NCBI RefSeq assembly: GCF_944387275.1
Contig: NZ_CALXEG010000003.1
Span: forward strand, 50,279 to 114,278
Length of the DNA stretch: 64,000 nucleotides
Reading direction: 5' to 3'
Source of the DNA: an uncultured Pseudoflavonifractor sp.
GTDB lineage: Bacteria; Bacillota; Clostridia; Oscillospirales; Oscillospiraceae
The notes under the pieces are model-generated. The model saw only the letters and a list, made by a program, of their open reading frames with translations, ran no database searches and was not told the DNA's origin. The position numbers and the translations under genes were made by a program. Below, in pieces: positions 1 through 8,090 of the stretch (position 1 is the stretch's first letter; each line of letters starts with the position of its first letter).

Positions 1-67
1 ATACCAAACGGAAACACGGTTTTTATTGCAATAGTAATAAAATAGTAATAAATATCGTTTTTTCCTC

Positions 68-96
68 TTGACCTTGTAACCTTCTCCTGCTATAAT
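68..96 (+). promoter_or_regulatory. sigma-A-type promoter of the SLH protein gene
   Basis: TTGACC (68-73) and TATAAT (91-96) are separated by 17 bp. Transcription would start near 103 and leave a leader of about 100 nt. Further upstream (about 30-52) AATAGTAATAA occurs twice in tandem, with no obvious role. Confidence 0.8.
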
Positions 97-202
97 CTGT
101 AGCAGCTTTCCAGATGACGGAATTTCAGAGAAACACCATGCTTTCCGGTATATCCCGCATATCCCGCCAATATCTACATTTTTAAAAAGGAGTTGTCTAC
201 AC

Positions 203-3200
203 TTGAAGAAGAAACTCGCAACTTCCCTTCTGGCCGGCACCCTGGTGCTGGCTCAGGCCGCTCCCGCCTTTGCCGCCGGCGATACCGCGGGCCACTGGGC
301 CCAGGATGCCCTGAACACCTGGCAGAACTACGGCGTTATCAAGGGCGACCAGAACGGCAACCTCATGCCCGACAGCGGCATCACCCGCGGTGAGATGGCC
401 GTGATGCTGGACCGGGTCATGGCCTACCAGCTCAAGGCTCAGAACACCTTCACCGACCTGGATCAGAGCTGGTACACCGACGCCATCCTGGGCGCCAACG
501 CCGCCGGCATCATCATGGGCATGGGCGACGGCACTGTCCAGCCCGGCGCGTCCATCACCCGGCAGGAGACTGCCGTCATGTTCGCCCGCGTGCTGAACCT
601 GGACACCCAGTCCGCCCCCGACGCCGGCTTCCAGGACCAGGCCTCCATCCCCGACTGGGCCGTGGGCGCCGTCAACGCCATGGCCGCCGCCGGCTACATG
701 CAGGGCAGCAACGGCCTGTTCCGCCCCGCCGACACCATCACCCGGGCTGAGGTCGTCACCATTCTGGACAATATCTTCAACGCCAACTACAACGCCTCCG
801 GTGAGTACACCGGCGATGTGGACGGCTCCGCCGTCATCAGCGCCGACGCCGTGACCCTGAAGGACATGCACATCACCGGCGACCTGATCGTGGCCGAGGG
901 CGTGGGCCAGGGCCACGTGGAGCTGAACAACGTCACCGTGGACGGCCGCCTGCTGGTCCGTGGCGGCGGCGCCAACTCCATCGTCATCAAGGGCGACTCC
1001 AAGATCGGCCAGATCATTGTCTCCCGCCAGGAGGGCAAGGTCCGCGTGGCCGTGGAGGACGACGCCCAAGTATCCGTGGTGATCGTGGACCAGGGCACCG
1101 ACTCCGTGAAGCTGGAGGGCGACCTGGGTACGGTCAGCGTGGAGGGCGCCGGCGCCGCCGTGGAGATCTCCGGCCAGGTGGACACCGTCAGCATCACCGA
1201 GACCGCCGTGGACGCCACCGTCACCGTGAACAAGGACGCCGCCGTCAGCACCGTGACCACCGCCGCCGAGAACGCCACCCTGACCGTGGCCGGCAAGGTG
1301 GAGTCCGTGACCGTGGACGAGAGCGCCGACGGCACCGCCATCAAGACCGAGAGCGGCGCCAAGATCGACTCCGTCATCACCTCCGGCTCCAACACCACCG
1401 TGGAGGGCGCCGGTACCGTCAGCAATGTGGAGGCCCAGAACGGCGCCACCGGCACCACCGTCACCACCACCGGCACCAAGGTGGAGAACAACAGCGCCGA
1501 GTCCGTCACCACCGGCAACGGCTCCGTGGAGGCCGGCGACACCGCCGTCACCACCAAGCCCTCCACCGGCGGTTCTACGGGCGGCTCTACCGGCGGCGGC
1601 TCCACCGGCGGCACTGTGGACTACGCCGCTCAGGCCAAGGAGGCCCTGAAGAACGCCGTCCAGAACGCCTATCAGTACAAGTATGAGGACGGCTATACTT
1701 ACGCCGACGTCTACTCCGTGAAGCTGGACGGCGACGCCGCCGTCATCAGCGGCATCTTCTCCATGACCCAGTTCGGCGACGGCACCGTGGCCATGAACGA
1801 CGCTGCCCGCTGCCTGGGCGCCCTGTACCGCCGGGATAACGGCGCCTCCGTCACCGGCATCGTCTACAACGGCACCGCCTACACCTGGAACGCCCAGGGC
1901 ACCCTCAAGGGCTCCAACTGGCAGGACAGCGAGGGCAACACCTTGGTCTCCGCCATTGTGAGCGACTTCCAGAGCAAGGGCGCCGTCGGCGCGCTGACCA
2001 TCAAGGGCAATTACGACACCTCCGTCACCCTGACCCTGGCCCTGGAGGTCACCGCCAACACCGAGGCCGAGCTGAAGGCCATGCTGGCCAGCGGTATGAG
2101 CACCATCAAGCTGGGCGCCTCCTTTGAGGCCTCCGGCAAGATCACCGTCTCCCGCCCCGTCACCATTGACGGCAACGGCATGACCATCACCGCCGCCGAG
2201 GGCTGGACCGGCTCCACCAACAGCGACAAGCACCTGCTGGGCATCGAGTCCGACGACGTCACCGTCAAGAACCTGACTCTGAACAGCAGCAGCAAGGCCT
2301 ACGGCCTGCAGGCCTACTGCGCGGCGGACGTGACCCTGGAGAACGTCACCCTTCAGGGCAGCGTTGGCGCCGGTCTGACCGTCAACAGCTCCTCCGTCAC
2401 CGCCACCGGCCTGCACACCTCCGGCAACGCCTGGGGCGGCGTGAACATCGACATGAACGTGCCGGATCACGCCACCGTGCTCACCTTTGACGCCACCTCC
2501 ACCTTCGGCGAGACCGCCGGGGTCTACAGCGACAACGGCGGCGTCACCGTCAACGCCCCCGAGGGCTACGCCTGTGTCCAGAACGGCGGCAAGTACTACT
2601 GGAGTCAGCTCTTTGCCGGCGGCTACGGCACCGCTGAGGCCCCCTACCAGGTCGCCACTGCCGCTCAGCTGAGCAAGCTGGTCAGCGGCAGCGACAGTCA
2701 GCACCTGGTCTACTACGTTCTGAACAACGACCTGGACCTGAAGGACAGCGTGGACTCCGGCGTGGAGCTGGTGCAGAACATCGTGTTCGACGGCGGCAGC
2801 CACAAGATCTCCTCCTCCAGCGCCGGCACCGCCCTGTACGGCGTGTTCCGCACCGTCCGCGGCACCACTGAGATCCGGAATCTGACCTATGATCTCACCA
2901 ATCTGGACAGCAAGCCCTGGTCCGCCGACCTGGTGCCCCTGATCTACAACGCCGAGGGCACCTCCGCTGACATCAAGATCACCAATGTGCGCATCGAGGG
3001 CTCCCACAGCATCGACAGCAACAACGCTCCCTTTGTGATGAACGAGGCCCTGGTCAACTCTACCCTCACCCTGACCGGCTGTGAGATGGCCGCCTCCCTG
3101 TCCGGCGACGGCTACAACGCCTGCTTCATCGGCTGGCAGCTGCCCAAGTACGGCGCCGAGACCTGCAACACCAAGATCGTGCTGGACGGCTGCACCGTCT

Positions 3201-3883
3201 CCGGCGAGCTGAGCTGCCCCCGCGCCTCCATCGTGACCGCCAACGGCTCCAACGCCGCTGCCCGCACCTATGAGTACAAGGGCGACAACACCCTCACCGG
3301 CACGGTGCGGGGCACCCTGGTGGCCAAGTACTTCACCGCTGTGTCCGAGACCGACAAGACCGCGTTTGAGGACGCCGCCAAGGCCGGCTTCACCGTCACC
3401 GGCGGCCAGCTCTACGTGGACGTGAAGGACGACAACCTGGCCATCTCCATCGAGGAGGATACCGGCAAGCTGGTGGTGACTCCCTCTCAGGACGAGAAGG
3501 TGGCCAGCTATGAGGTGCGCATCGGCCTGTACACCCACTTCTACACCGCCCAGGGCGCGGAGGGCGGCACCTGGAAGTTCTTCGCCAGCCAGACCGTGGA
3601 CGCCGCCGACCTGGACAGCCTTGCCCTCTACAACTACCAGTTCGTGGACGCCGCCTATGACGGCCTGGGCGAGCTGACCAAGGACGCCGCCGGCAACGAC
3701 ATCGCCCAGCTGGACGGCAAGACCTGCTATGTGGTCAAGGATTACACCTATCCCGGCGATCCCGACCTGACCGGCTATGTGGGCTCCCCCACTGAGCCCG
3801 GCCTGCGCAGCGCCACCATCATCCAGGTCACCGCTTACGACGCCAACGGCGATATTCTCTACACCAGCTCCCTCAAGGGCTGA
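203..3883 (+). CDS. SLH-domain surface protein with beta-helix repeats (1226 aa)
   Basis: Predicted exported cell-wall-bound protein. The start is TTG at 203, placed 10 nt after an AAAGGAG site; the following Lys-Lys-Lys and hydrophobic stretch form a signal peptide with cleavage near residue 24 (AFA). Three SLH domains follow at about 27-72, 83-130 and 143-190, each with an ITR-type motif, as in domains that bind pyruvylated secondary wall polymer. Residues about 215-440 are short Val/Thr-rich repeats resembling a parallel beta-helix. A Gly/Ser/Thr linker near 452-468 leads to a second region with pectate-lyase-like repeats (about 640-860) of the TIDGNG / VTVKNLTL type. No catalytic residues are recognised, so adhesin, scaffold or glycan-binding roles are guesses. 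The gene is monocistronic, with a strong terminator directly after it. Confidence 0.85.
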   Translation: MKKKLATSLLAGTLVLAQAAPAFAAGDTAGHWAQDALNTWQNYGVIKGDQNGNLMPDSGITRGEMAVMLDRVMAYQLKAQNTFTDLDQSWYTDAILGANAAGIIMGMGDGTVQPGASITRQETAVMFARVLNLDTQSAPDAGFQDQASIPDWAVGAVNAMAAAGYMQGSNGLFRPADTITRAEVVTILDNIFNANYNASGEYTGDVDGSAVISADAVTLKDMHITGDLIVAEGVGQGHVELNNVTVDGRLLVRGGGANSIVIKGDSKIGQIIVSRQEGKVRVAVEDDAQVSVVIVDQGTDSVKLEGDLGTVSVEGAGAAVEISGQVDTVSITETAVDATVTVNKDAAVSTVTTAAENATLTVAGKVESVTVDESADGTAIKTESGAKIDSVITSGSNTTVEGAGTVSNVEAQNGATGTTVTTTGTKVENNSAESVTTGNGSVEAGDTAVTTKPSTGGSTGGSTGGGSTGGTVDYAAQAKEALKNAVQNAYQYKYEDGYTYADVYSVKLDGDAAVISGIFSMTQFGDGTVAMNDAARCLGALYRRDNGASVTGIVYNGTAYTWNAQGTLKGSNWQDSEGNTLVSAIVSDFQSKGAVGALTIKGNYDTSVTLTLALEVTANTEAELKAMLASGMSTIKLGASFEASGKITVSRPVTIDGNGMTITAAEGWTGSTNSDKHLLGIESDDVTVKNLTLNSSSKAYGLQAYCAADVTLENVTLQGSVGAGLTVNSSSVTATGLHTSGNAWGGVNIDMNVPDHATVLTFDATSTFGETAGVYSDNGGVTVNAPEGYACVQNGGKYYWSQLFAGGYGTAEAPYQVATAAQLSKLVSGSDSQHLVYYVLNNDLDLKDSVDSGVELVQNIVFDGGSHKISSSSAGTALYGVFRTVRGTTEIRNLTYDLTNLDSKPWSADLVPLIYNAEGTSADIKITNVRIEGSHSIDSNNAPFVMNEALVNSTLTLTGCEMAASLSGDGYNACFIGWQLPKYGAETCNTKIVLDGCTVSGELSCPRASIVTANGSNAAARTYEYKGDNTLTGTVRGTLVAKYFTAVSETDKTAFEDAAKAGFTVTGGQLYVDVKDDNLAISIEEDTGKLVVTPSQDEKVASYEVRIGLYTHFYTAQGAEGGTWKFFASQTVDAADLDSLALYNYQFVDAAYDGLGELTKDAAGNDIAQLDGKTCYVVKDYTYPGDPDLTGYVGSPTEPGLRSATIIQVTAYDANGDILYTSSLKG

Positions 3884-3900
3884 TGCCCAGACAAAAAGCA

Positions 3901-3934
3901 AGAGGCCGGACCCCTGTGGGGTCCGGCCTCTTTA
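3901..3934. terminator. bidirectional terminator
   Basis: A perfect 14-bp stem (3901-3914 with 3918-3931) around a 3-nt loop, with A-rich and T-rich flanks. It serves both the SLH gene and the convergent pepT gene. Confidence 0.85.
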
Positions 3935-3953
3935 TCTTTGCGCTGTTGTATTC

Positions 3954-5171
3954 TTACTCCTCCACCGTCACCAGGTTGATGAGCACCTCCACCATCTTCT
4001 CCAGGCTCTCCACGGGGATATACTCGTGGACGCCGTGGAAGTTGACGCCGCCGGTGGACAGGTTGGGACAGGGCAGGCCCATATAGCTCAGCCGGGCGCC
4101 GTCGGTGCCGCCCCGGATGGGCACCACCTGGGGCGTGACCCCCGCCTTCTCCATGGCCGCCCGGGCCCGGAGGATGAGGTACATATGGGGCTCGATCTGC
4201 TCCTTCATGTTGTAATAGGAGTCCTTCAGATAGAGCTCCACGGTACCCTCGCCGTACTTGCCGTTGAGATAGGCGGCCACACGGCCCAGGTACTGCTTCC
4301 GCTCCTCGAACTTCTCCCGGTCATGGTCCCGGATGATGAAGTGGAGCTCGGACTCGGTCTCGTCGCCCTTCATGGCGTGGAGGTGGTAGAAGCCCTCGTA
4401 GCCCTCGGTGTGGGCCGGGGTCTCGGCGGGCGGCATCATGTTCATGAACTCGATGGCCATCAGCAGGGCATTCTTCATCTTGTTCTTGGCCGAGCCGGGG
4501 TGGATGTTCACGCCGTGGATATAGACCCCGGCGTTGGCGGCGTTGAAGTTCTCATACTCGATCTCGCCCAGCTCGCCGCCGTCCACGGTGTAGGCCACGG
4601 CGGCGCCGAAGCCCTCCACGTCGAAGTGGTCGGCCCCATGGCCCACCTCCTCGTCGGGGGTGATGCCCACGGCGATGCGGCCGTGCCGCACCTCAGGGTG
4701 GGCCGCCAGGTACTCCACAGCGGTAAAGATCTCCGCCACGCCCGCCTTGTCGTCGGCGCCCAGCAGGGTGGTGCCGTCGGTGACGATCAGGTTCTGTCCC
4801 CTGTAGCGGGCCAGGCTCTCAAACTCCGCCTCCCGCATGACGATGCCCTTCTCCTCGTTGAGGACCAGGTCGCCCCCCTCATAGGCCACGATCCGGGGCT
4901 TCACGCCGGCGCCGGAGGCGTCGGGCGAGGTGTCCATGTGGGCGATGAGGCCCACGCAGGGCACACCCTCACAGCCGGGGCTGGCGGGCAGCCAGGCGTA
5001 CACATAGCCGTAATCGTCCATATGGGCGTTCTGGAGCCCCATCTGGGACAGCTCGGCGGCCAGGGCCGCGCCCAGAATTTTCTGTTTCTCCGTGGAGGGT
5101 ACGGTGGTACTGTTCTCATCAGACTGGGTATCATAGGCTACGTAGCGGAGAAACCGTTCTGCTGCACTCAT
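3954..5171 (-). CDS. pepT: peptidase T (tripeptide aminopeptidase)
   Basis: Cytosolic M20B metallopeptidase that releases the N-terminal residue of tripeptides, in the final steps of peptide utilisation. The 405-aa length matches the family. Visible motifs are HMDTS with metal ligand H78 and D80, LLGADDKAG with the bridging D140, the catalytic pair E174-E175 in TPDEEVGHG, D197 in VDGGE, and the late zinc-ligand histidine near 379 (NFHGVHEY). It stands alone, converges on the SLH gene and shares its terminator. No operator was recognised upstream. Confidence 0.95.
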   Translation of the reverse strand: MSAAERFLRYVAYDTQSDENSTTVPSTEKQKILGAALAAELSQMGLQNAHMDDYGYVYAWLPASPGCEGVPCVGLIAHMDTSPDASGAGVKPRIVAYEGGDLVLNEEKGIVMREAEFESLARYRGQNLIVTDGTTLLGADDKAGVAEIFTAVEYLAAHPEVRHGRIAVGITPDEEVGHGADHFDVEGFGAAVAYTVDGGELGEIEYENFNAANAGVYIHGVNIHPGSAKNKMKNALLMAIEFMNMMPPAETPAHTEGYEGFYHLHAMKGDETESELHFIIRDHDREKFEERKQYLGRVAAYLNGKYGEGTVELYLKDSYYNMKEQIEPHMYLILRARAAMEKAGVTPQVVPIRGGTDGARLSYMGLPCPNLSTGGVNFHGVHEYIPVESLEKMVEVLINLVTVEE

Positions 5172-5231
5172 GTTTCAGGCTTCCTTTCTGCATCCAGGTG
5201 CCCCGTCCGGACAGAGCGCCGGGGTTGTATA

Positions 5232-5260
5232 TTGACGAACGTTCCCGTTCAGGATAGACT
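5232..5260 (+). promoter_or_regulatory. promoter of the alpha/beta hydrolase gene
   Basis: TTGACG (5232-5237) and TAGACT (5255-5260) are 17 bp apart. The perfect octamer palindrome GAACGTTC (5237-5244) overlaps the -35 end and may be a regulator site. Its spacing does not fit a LexA box. Confidence 0.55.
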
Positions 5261-5352
5261 GGTATCAGGACCACATTTCTCTCCCGCCCGCCGTTCCTCC
5301 GGCGGGATACACAGGGTTGTTCTTATTTTAACACAAAAGGAGTGGATTTTCC

Positions 5353-6291
5353 ATGGCGAATCTGCGTGAATTTACCTACCCCTCCAGCGACGGCATCCAC
5401 CAGGTCCACGCCGCCGAGTGGACGCCGGAAAACGGCGGCCCCAGGGCGGTGGTCCAGCTGGTCCACGGTATTTCGGAATATATTCTGCGGTACGACGGCT
5501 TTGCCCGTTTTCTGGCCGACCACGGCTTTGTGGTGGTGGGCAACGACCACCTGGGCCACGGCGGCACCGCCACCGGTCCCGAGGAGTACGGTTTCCTGGC
5601 GGAAAAGGACGGCTGGGCCCACATCACCGACGATGTGCGCCTGCTGCGGGTGCTCACCGGCGAGCGGTACAGCGGCCTGCCCTACTTCCTGATGGGCCAC
5701 TCCATGGGCTCCTTTGTGGCCCGCACCTACCTGATCCGCTGGCCCGGCACCCTGGACGGCTGCATCCTCTCGGGCACAGGCCAGGAGTCCGCCGCCACCG
5801 TGTCCTTCGGCAAGGCGGTGCTGGCCATGTTCGGCGCCATCCGGGGGTACCGCGTGCCCTGCAAGTTCTTCAACGACCTGTCCATTGGGATGTACAACCG
5901 GAAGTTCGCCCCCAACCGCACCGGCGCGGACTGGATCTCCCGAGACAACAACGTAGTGGACGCCTACGTGGCCGACCCCCTGTGCTCCTTCCTGCCCACG
6001 GCCGGCATGAGCCGGGACATGATGGAGGGCCTCCAGTTCATCGCCGACCAGAACAACCTGGCCCGGATGGACCCGGAAACCCCCATCTACCTCTTCTCCG
6101 GCGACCAGGACCCGGTGGGCGCCATGGGCGAGGGCGTGCGGAAGGTGTACGGCTTCTTCCAGGACGCAGGCGTCCGGGACGTGACCATGAAGCTCTACCC
6201 CGGCGGACGCCACGAGATGCTCAACGAGACCAACCGGGACCAGGTCTACCAGGACGTGCTCGCCTGGCTGGAGGACCACATGAAGGCGTAA
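5353..6291 (+). CDS. alpha/beta hydrolase, monoacylglycerol lipase / lysophospholipase type
   Basis: Probable serine ester hydrolase of 312 aa. The family cleaves monoacylglycerols, lysophospholipids or related esters. The nucleophile elbow GHSMG is at 115-119 (S117), the catalytic Asp lies in LFSGDQDPVG near residue 250, and the His in GGRHEML near 285. The oxyanion-hole segment is LVHGISEY near 37. There is no signal peptide, so it should be cytosolic. The start ATG at 5353 follows AAAGGAG by a normal distance. It has its own promoter and terminator. The substrate cannot be read from the sequence. Confidence 0.85.
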   Translation: MANLREFTYPSSDGIHQVHAAEWTPENGGPRAVVQLVHGISEYILRYDGFARFLADHGFVVVGNDHLGHGGTATGPEEYGFLAEKDGWAHITDDVRLLRVLTGERYSGLPYFLMGHSMGSFVARTYLIRWPGTLDGCILSGTGQESAATVSFGKAVLAMFGAIRGYRVPCKFFNDLSIGMYNRKFAPNRTGADWISRDNNVVDAYVADPLCSFLPTAGMSRDMMEGLQFIADQNNLARMDPETPIYLFSGDQDPVGAMGEGVRKVYGFFQDAGVRDVTMKLYPGGRHEMLNETNRDQVYQDVLAWLEDHMKA

Positions 6292-6298
6292 AACACGC

Positions 6299-6335
6299 AG
6301 CGGAGCACCGGAATTCTCTCCGGTGCTCCGCTTTG
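6299..6335. terminator. bidirectional terminator
   Basis: A 13-bp perfect stem (6299-6311 with 6320-6332) with an 8-nt loop and a short T run, between the convergent hydrolase and SLOG genes. Confidence 0.8.
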
Positions 6336-6839
6336 TCATATCTCCACGTCCAGAATATTCACTTCAAGTCCCTTTTTCATGGCGTAGGACAGGGTGTACA
6401 TGGTGCCGCCCAGCACGCCGCCGTATACCGCAATGATCATGGACGACCGGTCCACCATGTACCGGTCCCGCCGCAGCATGCAGCCCCTGTCGTAGTGGTG
6501 CTGGACCATGGTCTCATAGTCGCACTGGGCAACCAGCCTGAAATACCGGTTCCGGTCCCGCTCCTTCCAGTGGGCGGCCTGCTCCTCGCAGGGCAGGGCG
6601 GCCTCCACGGTGACCCCGGGCCGCCGCTCCCGCAGGGCCAGGACCGCCTCGCAGAAATAGAAGTCCGCCCCCCGGGCCATGCCGCAGATGAAGTGGCGCA
6701 TGCCCTTGTTATAGGCGTCCTCCAGGGCGGCTGCCAGCCGCTCCTTCAGCGCCACGCAGCGGGGGTCCCACTCGTCGTCCCGCCAGGGCAGCTTGTCGGG
6801 CCGGTGGCCCGTAAAACAGCAGGTGGTCTCTCGTTCCAT
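6336..6839 (-). CDS. SLOG family protein (DUF1273 / YpsA-like)
   Basis: A 167-aa Rossmann-like protein of the SLOG superfamily, which binds nucleotide-derived ligands. The exact role of this branch is not established. The N-terminal FTGHRP motif (residues 9-14) and the glycine-rich GMARGAD (53-59) are the family's ligand-binding signatures. It is expressed alone and divergently from the FMN riboswitch unit. In Firmicutes such proteins are often isolated housekeeping-like genes. Nothing here ties it to a mobile element. Confidence 0.8.
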   Translation of the reverse strand: MERETTCCFTGHRPDKLPWRDDEWDPRCVALKERLAAALEDAYNKGMRHFICGMARGADFYFCEAVLALRERRPGVTVEAALPCEEQAAHWKERDRNRYFRLVAQCDYETMVQHHYDRGCMLRRDRYMVDRSSMIIAVYGGVLGGTMYTLSYAMKKGLEVNILDVEI

Positions 6840-6951
6840 GGCGCTCTCCTCACTGGCTTCTTCATTTTCGTCGTGTCCATTCTAGTATATCCAGCGGCCC
6901 AAGTCAACGCCATATTCGAACACCAGTGCGAAAACTTTTTTCAAAAAAGGC

Positions 6952-6979
6952 TTGCATTCTGTTTCACACACGCTATAAT
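6952..6979 (+). promoter_or_regulatory. promoter of the riboflavin transporter unit
   Basis: TTGCAT (6952-6957) and TATAAT (6974-6979) with a 16-bp spacer. Transcription would begin just before the FMN aptamer. Confidence 0.75.
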
Positions 6980-7006
6980 AGCCTTAGAACAACTGAACAG
7001 AAAATG

Positions 7007-7145
7007 TCTTCAGGGCAGGGTGAAAATCCCGATCGGCGGTATAGTCCGCGACCCGCAGCAATTGCGGCTGACCCGGTGCAACTCCGGGACCGACAGTGAC
7101 GCGCACAACGCTCCACGCGCGAAGTCTGGATGGAAGAAGATGTGT
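7007..7145 (+). promoter_or_regulatory. FMN riboswitch (RFN element)
   Basis: The conserved blocks of the RFN aptamer appear in order: CAGGGCAGGGTGAAAATCCC, GATCGGCGGTATAGTCCGCG, GCTGACCCGGTGCAACTCC, GGGACCGACAGT and AGTCTGGATGGAAGAAGATG. FMN binding would reduce expression of the downstream transporter. Confidence 0.95.
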
Positions 7146-7184
7146 TAATGCGATGGATGATACACCTCCTCCTTGATTGTATTT

Positions 7185-7215
7185 AACACCTGAAAGGCAT
7201 TGCTTTTCAGGTGTT
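7185..7215 (+). terminator. expression-platform hairpin of the FMN riboswitch
   Basis: An 11-bp stem AACACCTGAAA / TTTCAGGTGTT follows the aptamer and precedes the AGGAG site of the transporter. The T-run after it is interrupted, so it may act as a terminator or by limiting access to the ribosome binding site. Confidence 0.6.
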
Positions 7216-7240
7216 ACTTTGCTTTCAGGAGTGTTTTTTT

Positions 7241-7951
7241 ATGTCCGTTATGTCCTCTTCCCTCCCCAATTCCAGCGCCAAGCGGCTGGATGTGCGCACT
7301 GTCGTCTGCACCGGTATGCTCTGCGCCATCGCCTATGTGGTCATGCTCGTATCCAAGACCATCTTTGCCCCCCTCACCGTGGTCGGGTTCCTCACCTTCG
7401 ACATGAAGGACGTGATCATCGCCATCGGCGGCTTCCTGTACGGCCCCCTCAACGCCCTGTGCATCTCCGTGGTCACCTCCCTCATCGAGATGGTCACCGT
7501 CAGTGACACCGGCCCCATCGGCCTGCTGATGAACGTGCTGTCCACCATCGCCTTTGTCTGCCCCGCTGCCTTTATCTACAAGCGCCGTCAGAAGCTCTCC
7601 GCCGCCGTGGTGGGTCTGGTCATCGGCGGCATCCTGATGACCGCCATCATGCTGCTGTGGAACTACCTCATCACCCCCCTGTACATGAATGTCCCCCGGG
7701 ACGTGGTGGTCGCCATGCTGCCCACCGCCTTCCTCCCCTTCAACCTGGTCAAGGCCCTGATGAACGGCGCCCTCACCATGCTGATCTACAAGCCCGTTGT
7801 CACCGCCCTGCGGAAGGCCCGCCTGGTCCCCGAACATGAGAGCTCCAGCCAGGAGGCCCACAAGCGCAACACCATTGGTGTTACCATTGTGGCCATTATC
7901 CTGCTGGCCACTGCCGTGCTGCTGGGTCTGGTTCTGTCCGGCGTGATCTGA
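7241..7951 (+). CDS. ribU: ECF transporter S component, riboflavin (RibU-type)
   Basis: Integral membrane substrate-binding subunit (236 aa) of an energy-coupling factor vitamin importer. It would work with the shared EcfA/A'/T module encoded elsewhere. Five to six hydrophobic segments are visible, the first after VRTVVCTGMLCAIAYVVML, and the KDVIIAIGGFLYGP stretch is typical of S components. The ATG at 7241 is preferred to GTG at 7211 because AGGAG lies 9 nt before it and 7211 is inside the expression-platform hairpin. Riboflavin specificity is inferred mainly from the FMN riboswitch directly upstream. Confidence 0.9.
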   Translation: MSVMSSSLPNSSAKRLDVRTVVCTGMLCAIAYVVMLVSKTIFAPLTVVGFLTFDMKDVIIAIGGFLYGPLNALCISVVTSLIEMVTVSDTGPIGLLMNVLSTIAFVCPAAFIYKRRQKLSAAVVGLVIGGILMTAIMLLWNYLITPLYMNVPRDVVVAMLPTAFLPFNLVKALMNGALTMLIYKPVVTALRKARLVPEHESSSQEAHKRNTIGVTIVAIILLATAVLLGLVLSGVI

Positions 7952-7964
7952 GCCCGCTTCTCTC

Positions 7965-8003
7965 TGCCCCGCCCGATCCTCTCTCCGGGCGGGGCATTTT
8001 TAT
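7965..8003 (+). terminator. terminator of ribU
   Basis: An 11-bp GC-rich stem (7965-7975 with 7986-7996) followed by TTTTTATA. Confidence 0.85.
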
Positions 8004-8014
8004 AGGCCGAATAT

Positions 8015-8054
8015 AGAACATAAGTTTGACTTTTTCCATCCCGGAGGTTATACT
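8015..8054 (+). promoter_or_regulatory. dinB promoter with LexA-like SOS box
   Basis: TTGACT (8026-8031) and TATACT (8049-8054) have a 17-bp spacer. The -35 is overlapped by AGAACATAAGTTTG (8015-8028), which matches the Gram-positive LexA/DinR box CGAACRNRYGTTYG at most positions. Repression by LexA would block the -35. Confidence 0.7.
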
Positions 8055-8090
8055 GTTCTTGAGAAAGGCGGTACGAAAGGGGTGAATGCC

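Noticed and set aside
197..3901. 1234-codon open frame antisense to the SLH protein gene
   Set aside because: It is a GC-rich shadow frame full of Gly/Ala/Val/His, with no ribosome site and no recognisable protein. The plus-strand product has a signal peptide and SLH domains.
5232..5250. GAACGTTC near the hydrolase promoter as a LexA box
   Set aside because: The half-sites GAAC and GTTC are either adjacent or 6 bp apart, not 4 bp as in the Gram-positive box.
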